A stretch of DNA of 64,000 nt. It comes from a virus. The stretch covers positions 18,726 to 82,725 of the IMG/VR virus record IMGVR_UViG_3300030060_002561; one strand, given 5' to 3'. The notes below the pieces were generated by a model. The model saw only the letters and a list, made by a program, of their open reading frames with translations. It was not told the DNA's origin and ran no database searches. Below are positions 18,285 through 26,982 of this stretch, one piece after another. The translations under genes were made by a program, and so were the position numbers. Each line of letters opens with the position of its first letter. The first letter of the stretch is position 1.

Positions 18285-18512
18285 CTAACTCATCCTCTCT
18301 ACCATAGTGTGAATGTCATCCCAATCCATCTTCGCAATTGTATCTCCTGTAGGCAACTCTCCACCTTGAGCCATTGCGGGAGTTGGAGTGTCAACCACAA
18401 CCATTCCACTCTTCATCAATAGATTATCCTTGTGATAAACTGCATCTTCTAAATTCTTTACCTTGTTTACTAATTCTTTCAATAGTAGCATCATTTCATT
18501 GTCTTCTGTCAT
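18285..18512 (-). CDS. small coiled-coil protein with scaffold-like C terminus
   Basis: A 75-residue protein: a helical N-terminal half (LLLKELVNKVKNLEDAVY), a Gly/Pro-rich linker and a C-terminal peptide MDWDDIHTMVERMS. That end closely resembles the scaffold C terminus LSWGDIHNLARGD. It overlaps the upstream gene by 4 bases. It could dock to the same capsid or scaffold site. The family is not recognised. Confidence 0.6.
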   Translation of the reverse strand: MTEDNEMMLLLKELVNKVKNLEDAVYHKDNLLMKSGMVVVDTPTPAMAQGGELPTGDTIAKMDWDDIHTMVERMS

Positions 18513-18838
18513 TTCTTCCCATCTCCTTTCTTCTTTGGATAAATCATATTTCTAATCTGACCGTAGAGAACCTCGTAGTCCTTCCTTAGTTCTGCGGCAG
18601 AGGCAACTATTTCTAGGTTCTTCTCATCGAACGATTCTATTTTCTTGTTCAGACTCTCATCGCCCTTCATCATATCCAGTGATTTCATCTCTGTAATCAA
18701 GTCACCTAGTTGTGTCATGTCCTTTCCGAAGAACTCAGTAGGTTGAGATGATTGCAATAGTTTCTTGACTCTCTTCTTTTCCTTCGGGTCTAGTTTCTCC
18801 AGTATCGGACTAGCCTTTAGAATAGATTGCCAACTCAT
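18509..18838 (-). CDS. small late protein with N-terminal MSWxxILK tag
   Basis: A 109-residue, Lys/Glu-rich helical protein beginning MSWQSILKASP and ending in a Lys-rich tail. The start peptide recurs on several neighbouring proteins. It overlaps the following gene by 4 bases. No catalytic motif is visible. I infer an internal head protein or assembly factor. Confidence 0.6.
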   Translation of the reverse strand: MSWQSILKASPILEKLDPKEKKRVKKLLQSSQPTEFFGKDMTQLGDLITEMKSLDMMKGDESLNKKIESFDEKNLEIVASAAELRKDYEVLYGQIRNMIYPKKKGDGKK

Positions 18839-18845
18839 TTTTTAA

Positions 18846-19256
18846 TTACCTCGGTAGATATGGTTGTCCAAAGACCTCTTCCCTTTGTTTGCTTCTTTCC
18901 TCATAAGTTGGTTTAGGTTTGATTTTCTTACGTTCATGTGACATACCTTGCTTTTTGAGTGCTTTCAAATCTTTTATGAATTGAGAAAATGTCTCGTATA
19001 ATTTGTTATTCTGGTCAACATCATACTTGTATGATTCTAGACCAGACATATTCATGTACGGATTGTCATCATAATATCCTTCTTTCTCTTTCCTTTCTAC
19101 ACGTTTTTGCGCCTGTGTTAATACCTTCTTGTACATAGGCTCTATCGAATCTATCATTTCATTTATTGCATTGAAATCTTCCATATCTTTAGGTGCATAC
19201 TCTTCTGCTATCTCTCTTTCAAGAGGTGAAACTTTGATTATATCTTCCCAACTCAT
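18846..19256 (-). CDS. small late protein with N-terminal MSWxxIIK tag
   Basis: A 136-residue charged helical protein beginning MSWEDIIKVSP, with a basic, Pro-rich C terminus. The start peptide matches that of the next gene downstream (MSWQSILKASP) although the rest of the two proteins is unrelated by eye. Family unknown. Confidence 0.6.
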   Translation of the reverse strand: MSWEDIIKVSPLEREIAEEYAPKDMEDFNAINEMIDSIEPMYKKVLTQAQKRVERKEKEGYYDDNPYMNMSGLESYKYDVDQNNKLYETFSQFIKDLKALKKQGMSHERKKIKPKPTYEERSKQREEVFGQPYLPR

Positions 19257-19264
19257 AACGTCAC

Positions 19265-21418
19265 CTACTCTTCTTCTTTACTAGGCGGAGAGAGAGGCGG
19301 TAAATCAAACTCTCTATCGGTGTCGAATGGTATCTCTTCTGTAGTGGCGATATCTTCTACACGTTCTAATGCGACATCAGATATTCTCCTACTCTTCCCT
19401 ATGTGTCGTAGGACAGCATATAGGAATTCTATCATTTCAATATCAGATGCTAATTCATCTGTCTTACCATCATCATAGTCATTACGCAATTTCTCTATTA
19501 CCTTGAATAGTAATTTTCTGTAAGTGTTACCTGCGCTACCTCGTAGTGGAAGTTGCTTATCTTCCCCAGATATGAATTGCTTTACTTCCTTCATCATCTC
19601 GGACAACGTGTATTCCTTTCTTCTAGGCTTACCCCCTTCTTGGTCGAACCTAGTTAACTTGAAGTCTGGAGTTGAGAATTCTTCTAACTCAGAAAGTATC
19701 TGCCCTTGTGTCCTTCTATCGGGAAGTATTCTCTTTTTGTTCTTGTTGAGTATCTCTGGAATTAACTCAAGCGTACTCCTACCTGCGTATGTCTTGTATG
19801 CAGGTTCGCCTGTTTTCTTGTTTACCCACCTTTTCGTCTTAGCATCCCACTTGCTATCATTGTAATTTTCTATCAATGCATCTCTTGCTGTTCGGGCCAA
19901 CTTCTTATTTCCTCTAGTGAGAAACTTTTGTATAAGAATCAGATTGTCTGCGCTTATTTTTGAAAGTGCTTCACCTGCTGTTTTTTCATTGCCTTCTGCA
20001 TGGTTCTTGAGAATTCTTGCTAGTGTTCTACCAAGTTGGTCTTGTCGCTCTCTCTTTTCCTTGGCTGCTTTCTTTCCCTTTACACCAATTCCAGCAGTAA
20101 CATCCAAAACCTCGCTCTCCAAGGTAGGTGCTTGTTCGACAGATAGGATGTTGAATACTTCATCGAAGAAGTTCTTTACTCTTTGATAGAGTTCTGAGAC
20201 TTTCCCGGCAACTGGGCCAGTTCTTCTAGTGACCTTGCTACCAATCTTCTGCTTGGGTTGGTCTTTACCCGGTTCTGGAGCATCTCTCAACATAGCCTCT
20301 CTGATGTCCTCTCTTTCCTTTGGTGTCTCACCAAGCATCTCAAGCAGTTTCTTATCCGCATTCAATTTGTTGAAAGTCCAAGTCCTTTCGACTATGGTTC
20401 CTTCTTCTGTAGTGTTGTGTGTATCAGATACTTCCTTTGTTTCTTCCTCAGAAGACAGTCCTAGGTCACTTGCATATTTCTTGAGTCTTCTTGTGCTGAT
20501 GCCGGGTACTCGGAAATCATCTCCAGTAGGTGCTTGAACGGTTATCTCCCTAGTTGGGGTTTTCTCTTCATCATCACCTTCTATCGTCATCGTGTGTGGT
20601 TCTCTCTTTCTTTGGAATAGGAGAATCTCTGGAATCTTTCCTCCTGCCTCATCGAACTTGTCAAGGAGCGTTCTCATTACTGACATGTCTTCCTGTGTAT
20701 ATTTCTCGGAAGTCTTAGGCATCTGCATGGGAATTGGTTTTCCTTCCTCATCTGTTCCCCTTTCCTCTCTCTGTCTTGCAGATTCTCGTTCTTGCTCGGA
20801 TACCTCTGCGTCTGTGAGTTCTCTTGGTTCTTGGTAACCAACCCCCTTCAATGCCTCAGATACTGCCTTGTCATAATCCTTGACAACTGCTTGGAATTGT
20901 CTTCGATGTTGACTTCTAAGTTTACCTCGACCACCAGCCTCCTTGAATTCCTTTCCAGTTGGTCGCATTCGTTGAGAAGTTGGCCCACCAGTTACCATGA
21001 TGTTTCTAGTGAATGGGTTCTTGATACCTAATTCAACTGCAATTCCATCAGCACTCTCTTCTGCCGTAAACAGATTTCTTGTCCAAGAATCTAATCCGCC
21101 CATGATATCGTCTGAATACCAAACCCAAACTTGTAGCCACGAATCATCTATGTCCTTTCCTAAACTATCATAGGCACTTTCTATCTCACGCTGACTGATT
21201 CTTTCTCTTTCCTTATCCTTTTGTTTGTATCCAACTTGACCGAATAACACTCTTGTTTCTGGTGGTTTAACCTTCTTCTTCGGTTTCTCTTCTGGTTTCT
21301 TTTCTTCGGGTCGTTCGGCTCTTTGCTCATATGTACCATCATCCTTGATACCTAACATTTCTCTCAAACGTGCCGCATCATCTTCCGCGTCTTTCCTTAG
21401 AATATCCATGAAAGACAA
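19265..21418 (-). CDS. large late protein with MSFMDILRK tag, unknown
   Basis: I place the start at the TTG at 21418 because GAGGTGA lies 5 bases upstream and overlaps the stop of the preceding gene; an in-frame ATG at 21502 would overlap that gene by 70 bases. The product has 717 residues and begins MSFMDILRKDAED, a Phe variant of the Trp tag seen nearby. The rest is a charged, Lys/Glu/Arg-rich, largely helical protein with Pro/Glu/Lys linkers. A region around residues 350-420 has TRRLKKYASDLGLSSEE and similar stretches. No enzyme motif was recognised. I infer an internal virion protein. Confidence 0.65.
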   Translation of the reverse strand: MSFMDILRKDAEDDAARLREMLGIKDDGTYEQRAERPEEKKPEEKPKKKVKPPETRVLFGQVGYKQKDKERERISQREIESAYDSLGKDIDDSWLQVWVWYSDDIMGGLDSWTRNLFTAEESADGIAVELGIKNPFTRNIMVTGGPTSQRMRPTGKEFKEAGGRGKLRSQHRRQFQAVVKDYDKAVSEALKGVGYQEPRELTDAEVSEQERESARQREERGTDEEGKPIPMQMPKTSEKYTQEDMSVMRTLLDKFDEAGGKIPEILLFQRKREPHTMTIEGDDEEKTPTREITVQAPTGDDFRVPGISTRRLKKYASDLGLSSEEETKEVSDTHNTTEEGTIVERTWTFNKLNADKKLLEMLGETPKEREDIREAMLRDAPEPGKDQPKQKIGSKVTRRTGPVAGKVSELYQRVKNFFDEVFNILSVEQAPTLESEVLDVTAGIGVKGKKAAKEKRERQDQLGRTLARILKNHAEGNEKTAGEALSKISADNLILIQKFLTRGNKKLARTARDALIENYNDSKWDAKTKRWVNKKTGEPAYKTYAGRSTLELIPEILNKNKKRILPDRRTQGQILSELEEFSTPDFKLTRFDQEGGKPRRKEYTLSEMMKEVKQFISGEDKQLPLRGSAGNTYRKLLFKVIEKLRNDYDDGKTDELASDIEMIEFLYAVLRHIGKSRRISDVALERVEDIATTEEIPFDTDREFDLPPLSPPSKEEE

Positions 21419-21428
21419 CTTGCTCACC

Positions 21429-21665
21429 TCAGAATGGTATGTTTTCCTTTCTTCCCTTGCTTTTCTTAGGTAGTATAACGACATCTGGAATCTCGGAAGC
21501 ATTAGGTATCTTCTTCTCGACAGTAGAATCCTTGTCGATGCCTACACCAAGAGAGTAGTCTCTACTCTTGTTCTTCTCGATGCGAGCATCATGCTCGTTC
21601 TTCTGCGCTATCCTTGCTTGCTTCAGTTCTCTTTCCAGTTCCCTTACTCCTTTTTCTTCACTCAT
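21429..21665 (-). CDS. small charged late protein
   Basis: A 78-residue protein starting at the ATG at 21665, which follows AAGGTGAGAAAG. An earlier in-frame ATG at 21674 lacks this site. It is helical at the N terminus (RELERELKQARIAQ) and ends in a basic, Pro-containing tail. It overlaps the upstream mini-gene by 8 bases. Function unknown. Confidence 0.5.
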   Translation of the reverse strand: MSEEKGVRELERELKQARIAQKNEHDARIEKNKSRDYSLGVGIDKDSTVEKKIPNASEIPDVVILPKKSKGRKENIPF

Positions 21666-21780
21666 CTTTCTCACCTTTGTCCTTAACTGCGTCTTTCATT
21701 GATTCTTTCTTGTCGCCGTCATCATCTATGTCAATGTAATCAGGCTTGATATTCTTTCTTAGTATTTCTTTCCATTCCAT
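21658..21780 (-). CDS. 40-residue late protein with MEWKEILRK tag
   Basis: A short gene of 40 codons plus stop beginning MEWKEILRKNIKPDYID and ending in a Lys/Asp/Glu-rich tail. GGAGGAAGGAAT precedes the ATG. Its first nine residues match the tag on larger proteins such as MSWQDLLRAD and MSWKDILKAE. It is close to a bare tag plus an acidic tail, which makes it useful for testing what the tag does. Confidence 0.55.
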   Translation of the reverse strand: MEWKEILRKNIKPDYIDIDDDGDKKESMKDAVKDKGEKDE

Positions 21781-21881
21781 ATTCCTTCCTCCACAAATAA
21801 TCTAATTCTTTCATCTGTCTCTTCATTTAGTTTGTCAATTTCTTCTTTCCATTTTCTTGCGACTTCAAGCAATCTGCTCAA
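21759..21881 (-). CDS. possible 40-residue coupled peptide after portal
   Basis: A frame of 40 codons starts at a TTG at 21881 that overlaps the portal stop codon (TTGA) and ends at 21759, inside the next mini-gene. The product would be amphipathic and helical (SRLLEVARKWKEEIDKLNEE). There is no separate ribosome binding site, so it would rely on coupling. It is weak evidence, but it fills the only gap here. Confidence 0.35.
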   Translation of the reverse strand: MSRLLEVARKWKEEIDKLNEETDERIRLFVEEGIWNGKKY

Positions 21882-23527
21882 CCGACTCGCCTCTCTGTCC
21901 TTTTATCCACGTTTTCATTACCTGCTTCTCTAGGTAATCCGCTAAATCTCTTGTCTGGACCTTTGTTCATAGATGGCTTGTTTCTCGATTTTACCTCTGC
22001 GGGTTGACCTGCCTCTGCCATTGTTGGCTTGTTTCCAGACTCCATCATCTGTCCTAGTTGTGATTGGTCAATGTTAGTACCTGCGTATGGGTCTAGTTCT
22101 ATTGGTGCATCTCCATCACCCTTAGCACCTTCTTGTTCTTTTGGCTCTGGCTTGAAGTAGTTGAATCTACCTTCATCATCCATGTCAACCTCAAATCCTA
22201 GATTCTTAATTGCCGCCGCAACGTTAACCTCAATCTCCCTCTTCCTCAACTTAGCAATTTCATCCTCTTCTTCGGAAGGTGGTAACTTGAGAGTCCAGTC
22301 TGTAATTCCAAACTGCTTGACCATGAAGGGAAACACATAGTTGTTCCAGATAGTTTGAGCCATCTCTACTGCTCGATTGGTAACTAGTATCTGCATACCC
22401 TCGTTGTTCAATCCACCACTTGCGGAATTGTCTGCCATGAAGATTTTACTCACACCGTAGAATGCTGAGATTCTATCACGTAGTTCGTCTTTGACGGCAA
22501 TGTAATCCATCTCCTTCAAACTGTCCATGAATTTGACCCACTCTACAGAGCCTTTGCCGTTCTCTGCTTCTACGCCCATGACTGGAATAAAGTGAGGGTC
22601 AACTTCCATCTTCTCCTTTACACTACGCCAGAACGACTTCATCGAATCTATGTTTCTGGTTTGTACTGCCAACAATCCTCTTGGCATTCTAGCCTTGGTG
22701 TATGATGAGTTAACGTAGTTCTCCATTGCCATCAAGGTCGTTACCATGTTCCAGAGAGTAAGAATCGGTGAGACACCATACAGCCTAGATGGTGAATACT
22801 TGCTGAAGTGTACAACCTCTCCTTCTATGAAATACTGCTCTTCACCATTTGCCCTGTTAACATAATGAACAGGATGTAAAGCAGAATTACAGTGTTCGCA
22901 AAGGTCGGATGCTTCTTCGGAAATGTGATTCCTGTGTTTTAGACATGTGAATCCCTTTACTCCCCTTTCACCAACCTCATTTGAATAGATGTGCATAGTT
23001 ACAGGGTCACCTCGATACAATTCCTTTATTCTGTGCATCTTGATACAATTTGTGTTATCCATGTAGTATTCCTTTACTAGCACTAAGTATGCATCATCCA
23101 TTATGTTCAAGTCATCCTCTAGTTCTTTCAGAACGTCAATGAATAATTGTTCGGACTTGTTGACATATCCTTCTAGAAATTTATGAGCATAATCTAATTG
23201 TGCTTTGTCTGGCTTCTGTAAGTTTGCAGAACCACATGACTTACATTCCTTGACTGGACTCTCATGCTTCTCACCACAATCACCACACTTGAGAACAAAT
23301 GCTTCTTCCCACTTGTATCCCCTTCGGAATATCTCTTGCTTTAGTTGGGTGATGCAAGTCCTAACTATTGTGGATTGCTTTGCTAGTGAGTATATGACTG
23401 GACTCGTTAGAAAATAAGATGTGTCTTTTTCTTGAATTCCCGGATTGTATATTGTCCTGTCCTGTGGTTTAGGTGTTGATTGCCTAAACAAATTGAATAT
23501 GCTGAATCTTCTCTTTTCTTCTGTCAT
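21878..23527 (-). CDS. portal protein with zinc-ribbon insertions
   Basis: A 549-residue protein downstream of terminase with portal-like segments: SRLYGVSPILTLWNMV, then ARMPRGLLAVQTR, the clip/stem region around KDELRDRISAFYGVSKIFM, and the crown region with NNEGMQILVTNRAVEMAQ. It would form the dodecameric ring through which DNA enters. Two features are odd: a Cys cluster at residues 81-98 (CGDCG...CKSCG) and another at about 200-225 (CLKHRNH...CEHC). Both look like zinc ribbons inserted in the wing. The C-terminal 80 residues are disordered and Pro/Gly/Lys-rich. Confidence 0.85.
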   Translation of the reverse strand: MTEEKRRFSIFNLFRQSTPKPQDRTIYNPGIQEKDTSYFLTSPVIYSLAKQSTIVRTCITQLKQEIFRRGYKWEEAFVLKCGDCGEKHESPVKECKSCGSANLQKPDKAQLDYAHKFLEGYVNKSEQLFIDVLKELEDDLNIMDDAYLVLVKEYYMDNTNCIKMHRIKELYRGDPVTMHIYSNEVGERGVKGFTCLKHRNHISEEASDLCEHCNSALHPVHYVNRANGEEQYFIEGEVVHFSKYSPSRLYGVSPILTLWNMVTTLMAMENYVNSSYTKARMPRGLLAVQTRNIDSMKSFWRSVKEKMEVDPHFIPVMGVEAENGKGSVEWVKFMDSLKEMDYIAVKDELRDRISAFYGVSKIFMADNSASGGLNNEGMQILVTNRAVEMAQTIWNNYVFPFMVKQFGITDWTLKLPPSEEEDEIAKLRKREIEVNVAAAIKNLGFEVDMDDEGRFNYFKPEPKEQEGAKGDGDAPIELDPYAGTNIDQSQLGQMMESGNKPTMAEAGQPAEVKSRNKPSMNKGPDKRFSGLPREAGNENVDKRTERRVG

Positions 23528-23528
23528 G

Positions 23529-24995
23529 TCACTCCTTCTCCATTACTTTGTGTTCAAACAGATAATCCGATGCATCATCTACTGAACTCCATTCATCTTC
23601 GGATAAATCATGCTCTTCAGCAATCTCTTCCAAGTCGTCTATGGCATCATCCACATCAGACGACTTCAAGATACCTTCTATCTTATCCATTTCGTTCATC
23701 TTAGAATTGCCATAGAGTTTCTCTATGCTATTGACATCAATATCAAACTCTGACCAGTTAAAGCCAACGTGGTCTTTGTGGTTCTCGTACTTCATCAACT
23801 TGAATAGTTCCTCTTTTCTTGCCTTGTACCAATCAGCCTTCTTGTGAGACTTCTTCATTCTTACTAACTCAAGAAGTATCTCCGCATTGCCCTTCTTCAT
23901 CTTGAAGTGTGGAAGACACTTTGTTAGCAACTCTGTGACATCAGCCGCAGAGTAGAAGTTCAGCCTGTTCACTGGTCTGGTATTCTGTGGTGATTTCTGG
24001 TCTAGATGTAATCTACCGCACCCAAGGGATTTATGCATCTCCATCATGAATGCCTTTCCCCTATCTCCTGTAGCAACCAATCCAACTCTAGGATTGAAGT
24101 TCCTATCCATTGTAATGTATCCATCCGAATCTATGAAAGCGGCAGTATAGGCATAGATGTCTTTCTTGATATCATCTGATAACTTGTAGAATGCACCATC
24201 CACCTGTGTTATGTTATTGACCTTCGCTATCTTTGAGATGATAGTTGGACTAGATTTCTTGAATAGATTCTTAGGGAGTCTCTCATGTATTTGTCTAGAA
24301 GAAATACCGGGTTCCTCTGAAACCGACTTTACTATGTGGTCTGCTAGAACATCCTTCTGATTCTCACGATGAATATGATTCTTGATAATCTGCTTGAACT
24401 CTCTCTTGGATGCAGTCATCGACTTGCTTAACTCTCCATATCCCTTCTGATATTCTACCATGTTGAAGTCTTGCCTGTCTTCCCAATACTTACAAAGAAC
24501 ATCTACCAATTTTCTTCTAGTAGTAACATCTTGAATCTTTGATAGTTTCAAGAGATTGTCCTCACTACAGTTCATCTCCTTGAGTACGGGCTTGTACTTT
24601 GCTATCCAATAGATTTCATCTATTGATTTGTCTAAGTGGTCTGAATACGCTTCAATCAAACCATCAATTGATTTTGTGATAGCCAGCCTTGGTTCTCCTT
24701 TCAATGACCTTCTGTACTTTCTGAGACTCTTAATCATCTGAGGAATGTCCTGTCCCTCTATCTCATACTTGTTAACTGAATTCTTCAGCATCTTCTTTGC
24801 ATCTGTTAGTGATATCTCAAACTCCCTAGCAAAATTTTTCTCGATGGAGAAGTGGTCATCTAGTGAAACTGTGAGAAGCCATTGCTTCTGAGTTCCATCC
24901 AAGTCGTCAATTAGAGTCTGTTGCTCTTGCTCCAACTCTTCTTGCTCATCAGCGAGTTGTGCCGCTTCTCTGAATTTATCACCTTTAACACCCAT
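23529..24995 (-). CDS. LAGLIDADG-domain protein between terminase and portal
   Basis: A 488-residue protein. Residues 1-210 are helical and charged. A winged-helix-like part follows (about 215-270, with ISSRQIHERLPKNLF). Then comes a LAGLIDADG-type domain: AAFIDSDGYIT at 285-295, LGCGRLHL, and LNFYSAADVTELLTKCLP with a following Lys. This is the fold of homing endonucleases. The last 80 residues are very acidic. It stands alone as a late gene rather than inside an intron or intein. It may be a free-standing homing endonuclease that settled between the two genes, or a domesticated packaging factor. Confidence 0.65.
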   Translation of the reverse strand: MGVKGDKFREAAQLADEQEELEQEQQTLIDDLDGTQKQWLLTVSLDDHFSIEKNFAREFEISLTDAKKMLKNSVNKYEIEGQDIPQMIKSLRKYRRSLKGEPRLAITKSIDGLIEAYSDHLDKSIDEIYWIAKYKPVLKEMNCSEDNLLKLSKIQDVTTRRKLVDVLCKYWEDRQDFNMVEYQKGYGELSKSMTASKREFKQIIKNHIHRENQKDVLADHIVKSVSEEPGISSRQIHERLPKNLFKKSSPTIISKIAKVNNITQVDGAFYKLSDDIKKDIYAYTAAFIDSDGYITMDRNFNPRVGLVATGDRGKAFMMEMHKSLGCGRLHLDQKSPQNTRPVNRLNFYSAADVTELLTKCLPHFKMKKGNAEILLELVRMKKSHKKADWYKARKEELFKLMKYENHKDHVGFNWSEFDIDVNSIEKLYGNSKMNEMDKIEGILKSSDVDDAIDDLEEIAEEHDLSEDEWSSVDDASDYLFEHKVMEKE

Positions 24996-25006
24996 TTTTT
25001 CACCCC

Positions 25007-26446
25007 CTAGAAGTTCAACCCAAGTATTCCGTTACGGGGATTGTTAATTGTTGTTGTGGGGTCTTCAAAGATGTCCATGTCATCTAATAGCATGAAAACC
25101 TCACCTTGATGTTGTGATGCGGCATTGGCTAGAGCGAGGCTCATAACCAAGTCATCGTGCGCTCCCACACCTTCAAACTTACCAGAGTGAGTAATGGAGA
25201 ACATAGACAGTTCCTCTACTATCATGTTGCTAATCCGTCTACTTGCGGCATCAGCATACGGTAAATGCAACTTTTCATTTTCTATATTCATCTGCAATGC
25301 AAGAATTATCTCTTGCTTGTTCTTTCTAGTTGTATTGAAATCTCTTATGTTCAAGTCGGAGATGCTTCTCAACTCCTGCGTAAATGCTTTGGCAAATGTA
25401 TTCGTTTCATAGAGAATCTCTTCTGGTTGGAATATCTGTCCAATCAATCTTATCTTCTCTATGTTCTCTCTGAACTCAACGTTCTTCGCTCTGTCAACAT
25501 GAACGATTATCTTGTTCTTATTCTCATCGACCTCTAGAACTGTGATGACGTTATAATCACCATCTGTTGATATTGCAGGGTCAACACCAACGTAATACTT
25601 GTAGCCTTTGTCTTTCCTATTTCCTAGTTTTAACACGTAGTCCTTGTTCTTACATTTCTCTACAAATTCGGGATTGAATAATGCAGTTCCAGTGGAAATG
25701 GGGACACAAAGGTACTCCCTTGTAAATTTCAAAGAACCTATCTCAGCCTTCCTTTGCATAAGAGCATCATAGTCCCAACGCTCCGGCCACAATGGTTCAT
25801 TCAAGGAATTCAAACACGGATACTTTCTAACAGTGTATGCTTCATTATCCTCTAACTGTGCAAAGATATCTGTGTATGTGAAAGGCGTACCAATCATTCT
25901 GAGATTAGAAGTATGGTGTAGTGTAGGTATCATGTCACCGAAGAACCAATCAGTTACTCTTTGGATAGCAGATAGGCTGAACTCCTTCAAGGGGTCGTCA
26001 ATGATGATTTCCTGTGGGTGAAGACCACGAATCTGAGAACCAACGGAACGCTCTAGAATCGCGTTGCCATTGGTTAGTTGAATGTTACCAATAGCCCATC
26101 CTCTACTCGGTCTAAATTTCTTAAGTGATGGATGATTGAAGTATCTGTCAATCTCCCTCATGTGAACTAGAGTCTGCTTCTGGTTCGATGAGATGTATAG
26201 CATCTGATATGGCGGCTCTTGGAAGACTAGATTCCATACCACCCAACAATGCATGAAGACAGACTTGCCGTGGTCACGACTACATACAATGACTGTTCTA
26301 TCTGTACCTTGCATGGTTTCCAACCACTCTTCCATGTACTTCGGAAACATCATTCCCAAAACATTCTGGAAGAAGTAGGGAAACGATGTCTTGGATATCT
26401 CCATATCCATCTCTGAAACGAAATCTAAACCTTCCATATCAGACAT
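25007..26446 (-). CDS. terminase large subunit
   Basis: The 479-residue protein has the ATPase and nuclease domains of the packaging motor. The Walker A is the deviant CSRDHGKS (residues 55-62), the Walker B is EIIIDDP (about 146-152), and a coupling region with MIGTPFT follows. The RNase H-like nuclease has VGVDPA with Asp289, a Glu in YETN, and AHDDLVMSLALA near residue 440. The start overlaps the GNAT gene by 8 bases. Length and motif order are normal for a tailed-virus TerL. Confidence 0.92.
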   Translation of the reverse strand: MSDMEGLDFVSEMDMEISKTSFPYFFQNVLGMMFPKYMEEWLETMQGTDRTVIVCSRDHGKSVFMHCWVVWNLVFQEPPYQMLYISSNQKQTLVHMREIDRYFNHPSLKKFRPSRGWAIGNIQLTNGNAILERSVGSQIRGLHPQEIIIDDPLKEFSLSAIQRVTDWFFGDMIPTLHHTSNLRMIGTPFTYTDIFAQLEDNEAYTVRKYPCLNSLNEPLWPERWDYDALMQRKAEIGSLKFTREYLCVPISTGTALFNPEFVEKCKNKDYVLKLGNRKDKGYKYYVGVDPAISTDGDYNVITVLEVDENKNKIIVHVDRAKNVEFRENIEKIRLIGQIFQPEEILYETNTFAKAFTQELRSISDLNIRDFNTTRKNKQEIILALQMNIENEKLHLPYADAASRRISNMIVEELSMFSITHSGKFEGVGAHDDLVMSLALANAASQHQGEVFMLLDDMDIFEDPTTTINNPRNGILGLNF

Positions 26447-26978
26447 GTCTTCTCAACACCTGCATCCACTTTGACACACCCCAATCATCTACGTTATCTA
26501 GATGCGCGATTCGCTCATTCATGAACGCCAAGACATCATCTGGAATTACCTCATCAGTTTCTGGCTTGTCCAATGTAAGTCCAGATTTTTGTCTCATGGT
26601 AGAGAAACCTGCGATTCTTGGCATTCCACGAATTCCTTCTAATGCCTTCTCTCGTATACCTCTCATTAATCCCCTACCTCGATAGTCGGGATGTGTCTTT
26701 GCCCCACCGAAGTATGCGTATGGTTTACCTTCCTTCCCCTCTCTAACTGCATGACCTATTACAGATACGAGTCTGCTCTTGTCACCTTCTCTCACGATTG
26801 TCCCAAACCAGTTTTCTACTGGATACTTCCACTTGTCATTAGAACGCATCTCATGTTGCATGTCTGGATTACTTGCATCCCACAATTCCTTCATGTCTTC
26901 CTCTGAGCCAATCTGAACATCTACCTGTTCTTGTCCTTGGGACAAATCTCTCAGTCTTGGATGGAACTTTCTAATCAA
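26439..26978 (-). CDS. GNAT-family N-acetyltransferase
   Basis: A 179-residue protein with the acetyl-CoA binding signature: the strand YAYFGGAKTHP followed by DYRGRGLMRGIREKAL (about residues 87-113), the Q/RxxGxG/A motif of GNAT enzymes. It probably transfers an acetyl group from acetyl-CoA to an amine; the substrate is unknown. It overlaps the terminase start by 8 bases and is expressed with the packaging genes, so a virion or host protein modified late in infection is one possibility. Confidence 0.7.
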   Translation of the reverse strand: MIRKFHPRLRDLSQGQEQVDVQIGSEEDMKELWDASNPDMQHEMRSNDKWKYPVENWFGTIVREGDKSRLVSVIGHAVREGKEGKPYAYFGGAKTHPDYRGRGLMRGIREKALEGIRGMPRIAGFSTMRQKSGLTLDKPETDEVIPDDVLAFMNERIAHLDNVDDWGVSKWMQVLRRHV

Positions 26979-26982
26979 CTAA

